Positions 35,134 to 47,273 of a DNA stretch of 64,000 nt are shown here, piece by piece; position 1 is the first letter of the stretch, and every line of letters begins with the position of its first letter. A model generated the notes under the pieces. It saw nothing but the letters and a program-made list of their open reading frames with translations, did not search any database and had not been told where the DNA came from. Origin of the DNA: Cytidiella melzeri (lineage: Eukaryota; Basidiomycota; Agaricomycetes; Polyporales; Irpicaceae); NCBI GenBank assembly GCA_022592445.1, contig JABYQR010000079.1:1-64000 (forward strand), given 5' to 3'. A program made the translations under genes and the position numbers.

Positions 35134-35700
35134 TGTGGAAGACGACTACAAGGTGGTGGCAGGCATGTAGCACAATGCTCTCACCAACTATAAACCTTAT
35201 CCAGGTGGCTAGCCCAGTAAATACCGAGTTAGATTGTGACTATAAGCTATGTAGAACAGAGGGGGTTTGCTTACCTAGCCCAGTAAAGACCAAGAGGTCG
35301 AGATAGGGGGCTAGGAGTGTACATGCAGCAGTGTATATATACTTCAGGGACCTGCACACAGACCATGTTGGGGGCCAGCTTTGCAAGAAGCTGTGTAAAT
35401 AAAGAAGAACAATAGAACTACCTGAAGGAGAACAATAGCTATTGTCTGGACTCTGCCAAGACCTCTACTTGTGAGAAAATTTATCTAAAAGGAGACCAGT
35501 TATTGTATTCCATTCCCACACCCATGATAACACTCTACCATAAAGAGAACAATAGCAAAAGAACAATAGGAATCCATGTGAACAGTATCTATGACATGAA
35601 ACGCTAGCTATGGGCTGAGCCATGTGGTTGTAGCCATGTGGTCTTACATAAGCTGAGTCACATGCCAGTGTAATGTAGCAGCAAGTAATGTGGCCATGTA
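35134..35700 (+). repeat. Dispersed ~560-bp repeat, copy 2
   Basis: Second copy of the repeat at 16,505-17,065, same orientation, with many substitutions and small indels. Confidence 0.65.
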
Positions 35701-37371
35701 GAGTAAGGGACTTTTGTGGCGCTACTCATGGACTTCACCCCTATTGAGTCTTCAAAGTGTTTAGGTTAAATCTGTATCTGAAACATTGTTGCCGAATCAA
35801 ATGTATAGTGGTGAGATCAAGTGGACATTCAATTCTAAGGTACATTCATGTGGCTATTAGCTGTGTATACAAAATCAAGACTCAGCATAAGTATCCAAAT
35901 CTCTAGTCTCGGTCCCAGACGTGAGGGAAGCAACCCAAACCTGTCGGTTTGTGCGCGGTTGCCAGATTAAGAAACTTTGATTGCAAAAAAAGAGACCAAG
36001 TTCCTGCCCTTAGTAACGTCTGGCGCATCTTGTATAGACGGGTGTAGATCAATCATCATGTGCTAGGTCGACGGCCGTTGAGACGGCGCTGATGTACTGA
36101 GTACCTTTGCGCTGTACAGACGAGTCACCACATACACTCGAATTTCACAGTGTGATTGTTTCCCCATCCTCTAAGAAATGTGAGACAAATACATAGAACT
36201 ACGGCATGCGGTGTTTTAGAGACCAGACTGCGCTCCAGTTGGTCTTTGATCTGGCGGCGGCCGGGCATGCTGGGTGGAGAAGGTGCACGAGAAGGAAGCA
36301 GTGTTACAGTGGTGGGAAATGTACCAGGAGGGATGCTTGTTGAGTGGACCAGAGAGTGAAATGGCATAGGCATAGAGGCATAGAGAAGAGAATGATATTA
36401 TGATTATTGGAGCATGATTACAGGAGAGGGACACGAGAAAGCGAGCAAAGCGAGAGGAAGTGAGACAACTGCATATACTAATCAATCAGACGCCTCTTCC
36501 TGGATGTGCTGTGCGACGCGGCGCGTCAGATCACGTGTACATTGATCTACACCCGCCTATACGAGAGTAGTGCTCTGCAAAAATACCATTATAATGCAAT
36601 ATAATCTCAGAATATCATTAAATACCCATTAAATACTCGCTTGTGGAACTTTTTTAGAATACAATTACCATCAAATACATTACAATACATTACATTACAA
36701 TACAATACTATTCCTGTATTTAATGGTATTCTAGAATATTATGCATGTGACAAGCTTTGAGCACATGCATGTATGTACAGCCTCTTTCCTACAATTTGCA
36801 CTGTTCATGCACCCTCAGTTTTTCAATGCTGCATAGCTACCTTGATCATTTGCACTGCCTTTGTTTTGCACTGCTCATGTACTCATACACATTTGTTGAT
36901 GTTCCAGTTATGTTTTTTTTTATCTTTGTCTCTCCACTTACACAGACTGTTCCCTATGTTTTGCACTGCTCATGCATTTATGTACAAGTTTTCATGTTGC
37001 GTAGCTACCTTGATCATTTGTACTGCCCCTGTTTTGTACTGCTCATGGATTCATACATGTTTCATAGTGTTGCAACTATGTGTTCCAGCTATGTTTGTGT
37101 GATCTTTGTCTCTCCCCTTATACAGACCGTTCCCTATGTCTTGCACTGCTCATGCATCTATGTACAAGTTTTCATGTTGCGTAGCTACCTTGATCATGTG
37201 CACTACCCCTTTATTGCACTGCTTATGTACTTCATTGGGAGACTGAGATAGAGCTTTACCTCAGTGGTGCACATTCTCCTCAGGATAATGAGGATGTACT
37301 CACTTGGTGGAAGGTATGTACCACATTTAACACAAAATTGTGGTCCTTGCTAGCCAACTTGCCTATGTAGA

Positions 37372-37588
37372 TGTCAAGTGATGACCCGCCCAAGGAGACG
37401 GATTAGGAAAGAGGTGGAGTACTCGGTGATGGCAGTTACTATACACGGACATCTGCATAAAATGTATAAAAGGGCCACGACCGGCACAGGGGTCAGCATC
37501 TGTTGCTTACCCTGTGCCAGGTACGCTACCCACGCCCCAGACAATTCACATCTGTTGCTTACCCTGTGCCAGACTGTTTATTGTGACA
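37372..37588 (+). repeat. 5' LTR of the copia element
   Basis: Carries a canonical TATAAAAGGG box near 37,461. The sequence CATCTGTTGCTTACCCTGTG occurs twice. The arms GGCACAGGG and CCCTGTGCC can form a 9-bp stem around the first copy. Confidence 0.9.
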
Positions 37589-37604
37589 GGTTATGAGCCC
37601 CGGC
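37589..37604 (+). other. Primer binding site, half initiator tRNA-Met type
   Basis: GGTTATGAGCCC directly follows the 5' LTR. Its complement GGGCTCATAACC is the anticodon region of initiator tRNA-Met, the priming mode described for Drosophila copia (an internal, cleaved tRNA half) in contrast to 3'-end priming. Confidence 0.6.
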
Positions 37605-37698
37605 TCAGCGTAAAATTGCTGCAGATTTTATTGCATCGCTATTGCACCGCTATTCCATTTGATTCACTCGAGTTTGACCCCTATCAACTCACCCTACC

Positions 37699-40393
37699 AT
37701 GTCGCATGAGTCTTCTCAGAGCAAACTTCCTAAGCTCAACAACGACAGAGATACAAACTTGTACAGATCATGGGTAGTACAAGTTGAAGCGAAATTAAGA
37801 TCAATGCATCTCTGGAAATACATCGAGGGAACCCAATCAATTCCCCCATTGATTCCAAAACTTCGGAAGACGTACGAAGATGAGGTGGAAGATCCCGACA
37901 CCGGGATTGTGACAAAGGGGATCAAAAGGGGAAACAAAGCTGAGGTTGATGAAGCGGTTGAGAAAGCGCAGCCTTAAGTTGACACAAACATGAACGCACT
38001 AGCCCTTCTGTTGGAAGCCATACCCCGTTCAAAGATTCACCTTATTGGCCGCGTCAGAACCGTGAGAGAAGCTTGGCATATCCTTCAGTCAGAATATCGC
38101 CCAGTCAACAATCTCCGCGTGGAGTCACTACATCAGAAGATCATGAGTTTTGTCTGTGAAGACAAGATGGTTGTTAGCAAATGGGCAGACAAGATCCGTG
38201 CTCTCTATGCAGATCTTTGCGCACAAGATCCAAATTGTTTCTCTGATGCCAACTTTGCCAGCACGCTCGTGGACCTTATCCCTACAAGCAACAGTTGGCG
38301 CATGTTCTTCCGTTCACTCCATCAGGACATGGCAACGGCGCTCAACAACAGCAGACCGATGTCCTCTTCAAAGGTCATTGAACTCATCAAAGAAGAAGAC
38401 TGGATGCAGACAAAGAATGATGAGGACGTAATCGCTCAGATCTATGAAACCAATTCAATGTATCGAAAGCGCCCCACAGTTGCCGCCACTGCCACGAGCC
38501 AAACTGACGGTCCCAGGAACAAGAAAATGACTGAATGGTGCGTGAACCCGGACTGCCCTTGGCCACGCGGACACACTATACACGACTGTCTCGCGTACGG
38601 AGGGGAGAAGTGCGGTCAATATCCCAACTGGTGGAGATTCAGGTGTGATATACACTTGCCCCCTAGTCAACAAAAGAAATCTAAGAACGTCTCTAAAACA
38701 TTCACACTGAAGAAAACTTTGAACGTCGGTACGGCAAATACCAGTGAGGCCAATGCGAGCAAAACCTCCGTTATTGAAGCTAATACTGCTGGGGTCCTTG
38801 CACAAGAGGCCACTTACGTGTTAAACACCGTGATCCTGGCCGACCCTGAGAGCGAGATCAAATGCCACAATGCTGCGTTATCTCAGGACCACACCAGACT
38901 CCCCTCGGTCTATCACGACTTGGGGGCTAACCAACATATCTTCTTTGATCGCAATGTCTTCTCCAACTATTGCGAGATTCAACCCTTGAAAGTGCGTGCG
39001 TTCGGATCAACCCTCACTACTTCTGCTGTTGGCACTGGTGACGTCTATCTCCGAGCCATAGTTGACGGATCAACGCACACCGTAAAATTAACCGACGCAT
39101 TACGTGTACCCACCGCACGCATGAACCTTGTATCTCAGGGCTGCCTCGCGCGCAGAGGAGTTGGATCTAGAACCATGAATGGCAACATCTCCTTAGATCT
39201 CAATGGTGCAACTCTCATCACAGGACAACTCGACAACAATAATTTGTACCACCTGCACGTGGCAACTTGTCCGTCGACCGCTGACTCTACGCCGAAGGCG
39301 CCTAAGCCAATCGCCCAACACTCCTTGATTGATCGCATCTTGGAACCGTCAACTACTACTGCACCTCAATCCGTGACACAGGATTTTTACACCACCTACT
39401 AGACCATGTGGGCGTAAAACGGCTTGCACCTACAATGTCTGGTATCCGCATCACGCCTGGTTCAACAACGCCACACACTTGCGAGGCCTGTGCGCGCGCG
39501 AACATCAAACAACTTCCATTCCCAAAGTTTACCACCTCTCGAGCCAATTGCCCTCTATTTTGTGTCCACATTGACATATGCGGCCCGTTCCCTGTTGGAT
39601 ACGGCGGCATCAAGTACTTCCTCCCTTGTGTCGACAACAACTCAAGGTGGAGAACTCCCCTCTTCCTAAAACTACGCTCAGATGCTCTAACGGAATTCGC
39701 AAAATGGAAAACTGCCGCAGACGCTTCACAGGTGAAAAGGTCGCAGTCCTCTGAGTCGACAACGCTCCCGAACTCGTACAAGGCAAATTTTGTAACTACT
39801 GCGAGAAGGAGGGAATCACTTTCAAAAAGACCGTGCTGGACGCTTCCCCACAAAACGGTGTTGCCAAAAGGTCCAACTGGACACTTGCATCCATGGCCAG
39901 GGCCATGCTTATTGACAGCGGCCTCTCCGAATTCTTCTGGCCACTCGCAGTACAGTGTGCGTGTCATATTCTGAATCGACTCTCCACCTCTGCTTTACCA
40001 CCAAACACCACATCATACCACATTTGGCACAAGCGCAACCCCGACATATCGCATTTTCACATCTTTGGCATGCGAGTCATCTCACGCCAAATGGATGCAG
40101 ACTCACTCAACAAGCAACCGCGTGGCAAAGAAGGCCGCTTTGTGGGATACGCACAAGACGCGAAAGGATTCCTCATCTGGTTTCCAAACTCACGCGTGGT
40201 GTGCTCGCGAAGGGATGTCATCTTCTTAGACAACAACAAAACAACCAACACAACCACTGCTCCCAACCCTACGTCGCCACTTACTCCCATGTGGGATGAC
40301 TTCGCAGTTGAAAACAACATGCGTTACCGCGACCACAATGCCACAGCATCCTCCAAGTACATCTCGCCACTGAGTGTTGAACCCTCAGTCTGA
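37699..40393 (+). pseudogene. Copia gag-protease-integrase region, degraded
   Basis: Gag starts at ATG 37,699 (RSWVVQVEAKLRSMHLWKYI). A TAA at 37,975-37,977 interrupts it, and the same frame then continues to 39,402 through the gag helices (REAWHILQSEY, VSKWADKIRALY) and an unusual zinc knuckle C-x4-C-x5-H-x4-C near 38,541. The protease active site is D-L-G-A near 38,918 where copia proteases have D-S-G-A. A shift near 39,395 leads into integrase: Cys pair CEACARAN, first Asp in HIDICGPF, then after another shift near 39,750 second Asp in VDNAPELV, and the position of the catalytic Glu (NGVAER in the family) reads NGVAKR. These substitutions and shifts together rule out activity. Confidence 0.85.
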
Positions 40394-40599
40394 CAAATCT
40401 CCTACAGAGACTTGTCAATGGCTCAGCTGTCCATTGAGGCTGTTCCCGAGGAACTACGCACCCCCAAGGGGCTTGATGGTTCTCCATCAGAGACCATTGG
40501 TACGTCTCCTACAGAGACAACACGTACCCTATTCTCATACTTTTATTACAGGTCGCCAAAAAATCACCTTACCGTCGCAAACAGGATCCTACATCTGTC

Positions 40600-42180
40600 G
40601 TGGAGGCAGAACGGAGCAAATATTGGGAGGAATGGCTGGCCGCCATTCACGAGGAACTTGAGGCACTACGAGTGAAAGGCGTATACGAGGAAGTAAAGGA
40701 CGTACCGCCTGGAAGAAAGCCTGTGGACTCCAAGTGGGTCCTTCATCTCAAACAAAACGCTGACGGACACATTGCAATGTTCAAAGCGCGACTCGTGGCC
40801 AAGGGCTTCACACAAATCCCTGGGCAAGACTTTAATTTCACATTTGCTCCAGTAGCTCAATGGGATTTGATTAGGACAATCCTTGCCATTGCCGCACACC
40901 ATGACCTCCATCTTTGCCACATTGACATCAAGACTGCCTTTCTGAACGGACCGCTCACTGAGAAGATTTACATGAGGAAGCCAACAATCGCAGGACCTGG
41001 CTATTGGTGCCTACTGAAAGGCTTGTACGGCCTGAAGCAAGCAGGGTGTTCGTGGTACCTCGAATTCAACGAGAAATACCAAACGTTGGGCTTCCAAAGA
41101 TGTGAATCGGATTGGAGCGTCCATGTACGGAACGTCAACGGTGCCAAGGCCTTGTCCGCAACCAGCATTGACGACATACTGTTGGCCACCTCCTCCTCGG
41201 CCGAATCCGACTCAGTGGTGCAAGGCCTCAAACATCTCTTCGACATCACAGACAATGGCAAAGTCGAATGGTTGTTGGGTTGCAAGGTCACCAGGGATTG
41301 CCAGTGCTGTTCAATCCTCCTTTCACAGGAGGCATACACAATATCTATCTTGCGCCTTTTTGGCATGGAGCACAGCAACGCAGCCTTAACGTCACTGCCA
41401 CCCAAGGTTTCACTGTCACGAGAGGACGCACCTAAAACCCCAGCAGACCACAACGAGGTCAAGGATCTCCCATACTGTGTTCTTGTCGGTAAGGTCATGT
41501 ATCTCGCTACCACCACACGGCCGGACATCGCCTACGCAGTCTGCGAACTCGCCAAATTCATGTCGTGTTACGGACACACCCACTGGGCAGCCGCCAAACA
41601 TCTACTACGATACCTGCAAGGCACTTGTTCTTTAGGACTGACATTTGGAAATCTCAACCCGGCATATCCGTTATTCCATGGATTCAGAGATTCAGATTGG
41701 GGCTCTGGCAAAGGAAGGAAATCCGTATCCAGATACGTGATGATACTCTATTGTTTGCCAGTAGCTTGGAGCTCAAAGCAGCAAGCCGTGGTTGCCTTAT
41801 TGTCCTGTGAAGCCGAATACATTGCATGCTTACATGCCGCTTGCCAAATCATATGGATGCGTCAACTGCTGGAGGAACTCGGATTCCCGCAGTCAGATGC
41901 CACGAAACTATACTGCGACAACAACGGTACAATTGCCTGCACGCATGATCCTCACGGCCATACTCGCATGAAGCACATCAACATAAGTGCTCACTTCATT
42001 AGGAACAGCGTCAATGAAGGGAAAATCGCCGTCACACAAGTAGCTGGACCTGAGAATAAAGCAGATATATTCACAAAGGCCTTAGCCCGTATCCTACACA
42101 CGCGAGGCATGGAAATGCTGGGAGTGCTAGCGGGTCAAGGGGGGGTGTCAAGTGATGACCCGCCCAAGGAGACGGATTAG
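40600..42180 (+). CDS. Copia reverse transcriptase and RNase H, long open frame
   Basis: A 526-codon frame that was once the C-terminal part of a gag-pol polyprotein; a shift in an A6 run near 40,557 separates it from the integrase region. RT motifs: WVLHLKQNADG, ARLVAKGFTQIPGQDF, HIDIKTAFLNGPLTEKIYM, LLKGLYGLKQAG, and the active site SIDDILL where copia has YVDD. RNase H motifs: GFRDSDWGSG, LLSCEAEYIA, LYCDNNGTIA. The frame ends at TAG 42,178-42,180, 35 bases inside the 3' LTR. It would copy the element's RNA into DNA if expressed as part of a complete polyprotein; alone it is unlikely to work. Confidence 0.9.
   Translation: MEAERSKYWEEWLAAIHEELEALRVKGVYEEVKDVPPGRKPVDSKWVLHLKQNADGHIAMFKARLVAKGFTQIPGQDFNFTFAPVAQWDLIRTILAIAAHHDLHLCHIDIKTAFLNGPLTEKIYMRKPTIAGPGYWCLLKGLYGLKQAGCSWYLEFNEKYQTLGFQRCESDWSVHVRNVNGAKALSATSIDDILLATSSSAESDSVVQGLKHLFDITDNGKVEWLLGCKVTRDCQCCSILLSQEAYTISILRLFGMEHSNAALTSLPPKVSLSREDAPKTPADHNEVKDLPYCVLVGKVMYLATTTRPDIAYAVCELAKFMSCYGHTHWAAAKHLLRYLQGTCSLGLTFGNLNPAYPLFHGFRDSDWGSGKGRKSVSRYVMILYCLPVAWSSKQQAVVALLSCEAEYIACLHAACQIIWMRQLLEELGFPQSDATKLYCDNNGTIACTHDPHGHTRMKHINISAHFIRNSVNEGKIAVTQVAGPENKADIFTKALARILHTRGMEMLGVLAGQGGVSSDDPPKETD
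42137..42145 (+). other. Polypurine tract
   Basis: The purine run AAGGGGGG abuts the 3' LTR start TGTCAAG and would prime plus-strand synthesis. Confidence 0.8.
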
Positions 42181-42362
42181 GAAAGAGGCGGAGTACTCGG
42201 TGATGGCAGTTACTATACACAGACATCCGCATCAAATGTATGAAAGGGCCACGACCGGCACAGGGGTCAGCATCTGTTGCTTACCCTGTGCCAGGTACGC
42301 TACCCACACCCCAGACAATTCACATCTGTTGCTTACCCTGTGCCAGACTGTTTATTGTGACA
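42146..42362 (+). repeat. 3' LTR of the copia element
   Basis: 217 bp, six differences from the 5' LTR. The TATA box is changed from TATAAAAG to TATGAAAG, so only the 5' LTR keeps a canonical promoter motif. Confidence 0.9.
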
Positions 42363-44433
42363 GTAGAGTCATGCAAAGGTCTTTCCCACCCTCTCTCACA
42401 TTGCACAAGACATTCTTGCAATTCCTGGTGTCAGTGTCTCAGTTGAGAGGCTATTCTCATCATGCAAGCACACTATGAGAGACTCACGCTCATCTCTTGG
42501 GGCCAGGAAGGCATCAAAGACTGTTATCTCAAAGGAGTGGTTACAGATTAGGCTTGGCAAGGGTATTGAGTATCTCAATGGTATGTCTATCTGGAGCAAT
42601 TAAATGTCATTGACTGCAGCTGTGGCCACCTGTGTGTATTAGCATACATGTACCAATTTGTTCAAAGTCTATGTAGTACAGTGTAGGACCGGTCCTCTGC
42701 CCAACCCCGGTCCTCTGCCCAACAAATGGTGAGAGGTGCATTTGCGCACCAAAACCCGACAAAATTTTATAGCACATTTCTGTACCAGTACTCTATATGT
42801 GAAAAAGAAATTGGACTGCTGACAACTCGAGGTATTGCTGTAAAAATCATGCAAGTGTGTCATGAAGCTGTGCCTAGTGGCAGTAAGTCTCTGATGGCGG
42901 GACACTGTGCTTGGTAGTGTACCAGAGTGGTTGGGATTAATTCTCAAAAATAAACACATCCTAAAGTATTTTTTGAGGCCATATTGACCTTGAATGTGTT
43001 GTGCTGCGTACAGGAGAAATGCAGTTCATGAAACCATACACCTTTGTGTGATGCGGTGTGACATTGTAGTAGCGCTCAACCGACGCCCGATGCCGTGCCT
43101 CGTATATTCAATAAATCCGGGATTTTTCATCATTGTTGTTTGCAAAGTCAAGAGGCTCCAGTTCGAAATTTTATGTCCTTACCCACACAGTCATGACTTG
43201 TAGAGCTGCATCAAACACTCTCAAGAACAGAAATTCGCGTGCAGAAGTTGAGGAGAAAACCAACGAGGCGGTTGCTGCTCACATTGCTCAGCAGGACTTG
43301 CCCTCGAAGGAACACAAAAGCTCTCGGCAGATTGCCACAGAATTTGGAGTTTGCGGATATAGGACTATTCTTGAGCAAGCTAAAGGCAGAGCGTCCATCT
43401 TACAATTCAACCAAAGAAAACAGAAAATATCACCAAGTCAAGAAGCTGTCCTTGTAAACTTTTTAGACCAGTCTGCCGGCCAAGGCTTCGGGCAAACACA
43501 TCCACAAGTTTATGAAGAGGCTACAGCACTATATTCTACAAATGGAGGTGATATTGACAATGACAATGACCCGTTAGGTGTAAACTGGGTGGACCGGTTT
43601 ATAGAGCGCCATCACGAGAAACTCCAGACACATTGGACAAAACCCCTCGATATGCAAAGAGCGAACGCTTTGAACCCAGCTGCAACAGATCACTGGTTCA
43701 ACGAGATCATCAGGCCGAATATTGTGGATAAGGAGATCCCACCAGAGTTACTGTTCGGTATGGATGAGTCTGGATTTCCACAAGCCGGAGGTGGTAAACA
43801 AAGGGTTGTCGGTACAAGAGGAACAAAGACGCGGCACGCATCAGGGAGCGGAAACCGTGAGAATGTCACTGCCATTGTCACGATTTGTGCAGACGGCTCG
43901 GCACTTTGTCCAACAATCATCTACAAGGGGAAGTACCTTCAGAAACAGTGGACAGAGAATAATGTGGCAGAAGCGTTGTATGTACTCTGGGCAATCTTTA
44001 GCCTTCATCAGAACACTGACTTGTTCACAATAGTATCGCAGTCTCACCCAATGGTTGGACGGATGCCAAACTCGGTTTGCTGTGGATTGAGGACTTTGAG
44101 AAGCAGACACGAGAGAAAGCGAACAGACGTACACACGTACTGTTCCTGGATGGGCATAGCTCTCATTACTCTGCCACGTTGCTCCGATTTGCACTTGTGC
44201 ACAAGATTGAGATCTTTGTGTACCCACCTCACTGTACCCATGCCCTTCAGGGCCTCGACGTTGTTTGCTTCGCAAAAATGAAGGATACTTGGAAGGAGGT
44301 ACTTCGCGAGTTCTGGGATGGGCATAAACGGACTGCAACAAAGGTGCAATTCACCGGGCTATTTGGAAAGGCCTACCTTTGAGCATTCACTCCTGAGACT
44401 GTTCGCGCGGCGTTCTCTGCAACTGGGATCTAC

Positions 44434-45673
44434 TGTCACGAGCATGCACACTTTTTCCTTTATTTTCCTTTTATTCCTTGTCTTATCTTATCGATTTCCT
44501 TATCTTATCTTACCGATGGCACATGACTACTGCATGTGATCAGGTGCATGTGACAGACTGGTCACATGATCATAGAAGGTGCTGGAACATTGTAGAACAT
44601 TGTAGAACATCGCATCATAGCACACCATACGTTTCCACGGCAGTGTCAGGAGTACAGACCTGGTACCAGGGGTCTGTCGCGGAGCGACTGCTGCTATGCT
44701 GATAGCCCTAAAAGGGGAGTGAAGTAAAGAGGAAGGGGGTGGATCTCCAACGACGACAACGAGGTCAAAGTCGATGATGAGCAGGCAAGCAGGCACTGGG
44801 GCCGGATACTGGCAGTGCAAATGACGAAGTTAATAGCATGCTTATACTAGGTTACATTGAGTAACTCACCTGGCAGTGCAAATGACGAAGAGGTCAAGAT
44901 GCAGAACCAGGGAGGGTAAGGGGTACTATATATACTGTGTCTGGGTGGTCTGTGCACCGGTTCCCACACTAGGGACTGGAGTAACTGTGGGACTGGAGTA
45001 ACAATAGAACAATAAGGAACCCGGGTAACTGTCAAAGACCGGGGTAACTGTCAAGGACCTGAGTAACTGTCAAGGACCAGGGTACGTAGAACAATAGAAC
45101 TAGAACAATACAACAATAGAACAATAAGACCTGGGGGAATCCCTGGGGAATCCCCATCAATGGAAGAGGAACAATAGAACAATAGCCTAGGTTGATCTGG
45201 AACCGCTCCAGACTGAGTCTAGGGTTTGGGTCTGGACTATTGATAAATAAGGCAGGATGTCACGTGACCCAGGTTAGGGTTAGGTCCGGTAACACTCCTA
45301 GCCGGAAAATAAGCGCTCTAGATAGGCGCCTAAGGCTGTAAACTTGTGAAAATATTGGAAAAATCCGGTCTCTGTTGGACTATCCATGTCAGGGTCCTTG
45401 TCTGAGATGTATATAAACCCACACTGTAGCTCCCTAAAGACCTCAGATTCTACCTCCTGGTCTTTAGGTGACGTCCACCTTGTACCTAGTCCCTCACTAT
45501 ACTAATATAACCTGGTCTTTAGCTCACTGTCAGCTGCTCCCTCGGTGTCGTCTCTCTCTCCTTCCTCATCATCATTACCCCTGTTGTCATCGTCCACGCA
45601 AGTTTGCTCGTCGTTCCTCCCCCCCTTGTCGTCACTCCCTCGCTCTTTATAGAGTTTGGTTGTGTTCCTGACA
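44434..45673 (+). mobile_element. Solo LTR, family LTR2
   Basis: 1,240 bp beginning TGTCACGAG and ending CCTGACA, with 5-bp flanks TCTAC (44,429-44,433) and TCTAT (45,674-45,678) that differ by one base. Internal features: AACAATAG simple repeats, a TGTATATAAAC TATA motif near 45,407, and blocks shared with 9,844-10,430 and 26,935-27,010. Excising it with one flank rejoins the pogo frame at the codons for I-Y-P-F-N-P. Confidence 0.8.
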
Positions 45674-46552
45674 TCTATCCTTTCAATCCGCAGGTCATTC
45701 GTCATGAGCAGTTGATGCCGAGCGAGGCAACTTCAACTACCACCACATTCCCTCTCCAACAAACAAGTCCCGTCCGAGCGGTCATGGCTGCGTTTCGTTA
45801 TCAAATGCCTCAGCTTGATGCGGAGTCTGAGGATACACAAAGAACCAATATCAATCCAGGTGTTGCCACAAATGTGTACCCACCTGCCTCACCAATTTGC
45901 ACGAATACCTCCTACACCCCGGCAACACCCACACGAAAGCGTATTCACAACGAGGACACAATTCCCGTCAATCCGAGCCTCTATACGCCCTCAAAGCGGG
46001 TGCGTATCATGCAATCCTCGCTTGCGAGCACATTGTCGGGGAGCTTTTTGATCAGTGCATCTCGCATTTCCTCTGACCACGAGATTGCACCTCCCGTAAT
46101 TGAGCGACTTCCTCCATTAACGGATCACAACTGGAGGAGCATCTACCCTGCCAAACCATTGCATCAGCAGTCACAAACCGAGCTGATCAGTCATGCGAGA
46201 GAGCTCACCGTTGTTGCTTCTCGTGCAAAGCAGCATACTCAGGGTCAGGACACTGTTATTGAGGCGGCACAAGCACAGCTTGTCATCCAAGAGCTGTATG
46301 CTAAGAAGGTCCATGAGGCTCTTTTCACTCAGGACAACAAAAAACCAAGGGACCACACCAAGATTGTCTTCAAGGACGGAAAGGGACGCCATCTCACTCA
46401 TGAGAAGATTGTCGAGACATTGGAGGGAATGGAGCATGAGAAGGCAAAGCGAGAGGTGGCCAAAAAGCAGAAGAGCTTGACAAGGACAGCACAGCAGACG
46501 GCCAGGAGAGTTGCTGCAAAGGGAGTAGAGCGCGAATGGCAGAGGATAAAAG

Positions 46553-47273
46553 TGTCACAGATTTTCAATGTTTCTACAAGACTTGCCTTACCAGGCAACG
46601 GTATTATTGGGAATATTTATATCCAGCGCTTATCCGGCGTCTATTTAGGCGCTTATCCAGCGCTTATCTGGCGCTTATCAGGCGCCTATTCCGGCGCTTA
46701 TTCTCAGTGCCTATCAGTTAATGCGCTGATGCGCCTCCTGTCTCTGATGCGCTGATGCGCTCCTTTCCTTATCTGTGTATCACATGATAGAACTCTCTGG
46801 AACCTTGTGGAACTTGCTGGAACTATGATGTCATAGTATAGAACATTCCATTAGATGATGTCATAGTTCATAGAACCTTCTGGAAAAGTCTAGCCTTGAC
46901 TTATTAGAACAAGCTAGAACAAGTCTAGCCTTGGAGCTGGGTCATGGGGTCAGGTCATGGGGACAATTGTTATTGGTTGATTATTGAAGTGGCACCACTA
47001 GGGCATAGGGCATGCTTAGTAAGGTAGATTACTTCGCTTACTCATGTAGGTATTAGGGGTCTTAGGGGTCTTAGGGTAGTACCTGGGGTCCTCCCCTTCA
47101 TGTATATATAGAGGCACTCCTGAGGGCATATCCCCTCAGTCTTATCCACTCTGTTGATAAAGGACTACTCTGTACTCTCCAGTACTTCGCTCACCACACC
47201 TCTTACTCTCTATCTCATTATCTCCCCCTCAAGTCTAACACTTATCTGGTGAGTAGTAACCTTAACTGTTACA
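46553..47273 (+). mobile_element. Solo LTR, family LTR1, copy 2
   Basis: 721 bp, TGTCACAG to CTGTTACA, with perfect 5-bp duplications AAAAG (46,548-46,552 and 47,274-47,278). It interrupts the pogo tail; removal restores RIKDTHEIALITWE in frame. A TATATATAG motif lies near 47,103. Confidence 0.95.

Larger units (their letters stand above)
37372..42362 (+). mobile_element. Ty1/copia LTR retrotransposon with both LTRs
   Basis: 4,991 bp with 217-bp LTRs (37,372-37,588 and 42,146-42,362) beginning TGTCAAG and ending TTGTGACA, flanked by the 5-bp duplication GTAGA (37,367-37,371 and 42,363-42,367). The LTRs differ at six positions (2.8%), so insertion is fairly recent on a TE scale. The gene order gag-protease-integrase-RT-RNase H identifies copia. 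Coding is interrupted by stops and frameshifts, so it is not autonomous. Confidence 0.95.
37230..42604 (+). pseudogene. hAT transposase C-terminal remnant of copy B, split by copia
   Basis: 37,230-37,317 encodes ETEIELYLSGAHSPQDNEDV then LTWWK, followed by a GTATGT donor. The rest (about 42,368-42,604) encodes the dimerisation domain with VERLFSSCKHTMRDSRSSLG and stops at TAA. The copia element lies exactly at the intron's 3' splice site: its duplicated GTAGA contains the acceptor AG. Frame and stop are intact apart from the insertion. Confidence 0.75.

Noticed and set aside
43978..44033. A frameshift in the pogo transposase near 43,980
   Set aside because: A canonical 56-nt GTATGT..AATAG intron restores the frame and gives the expected family sequence, so no lesion is needed.
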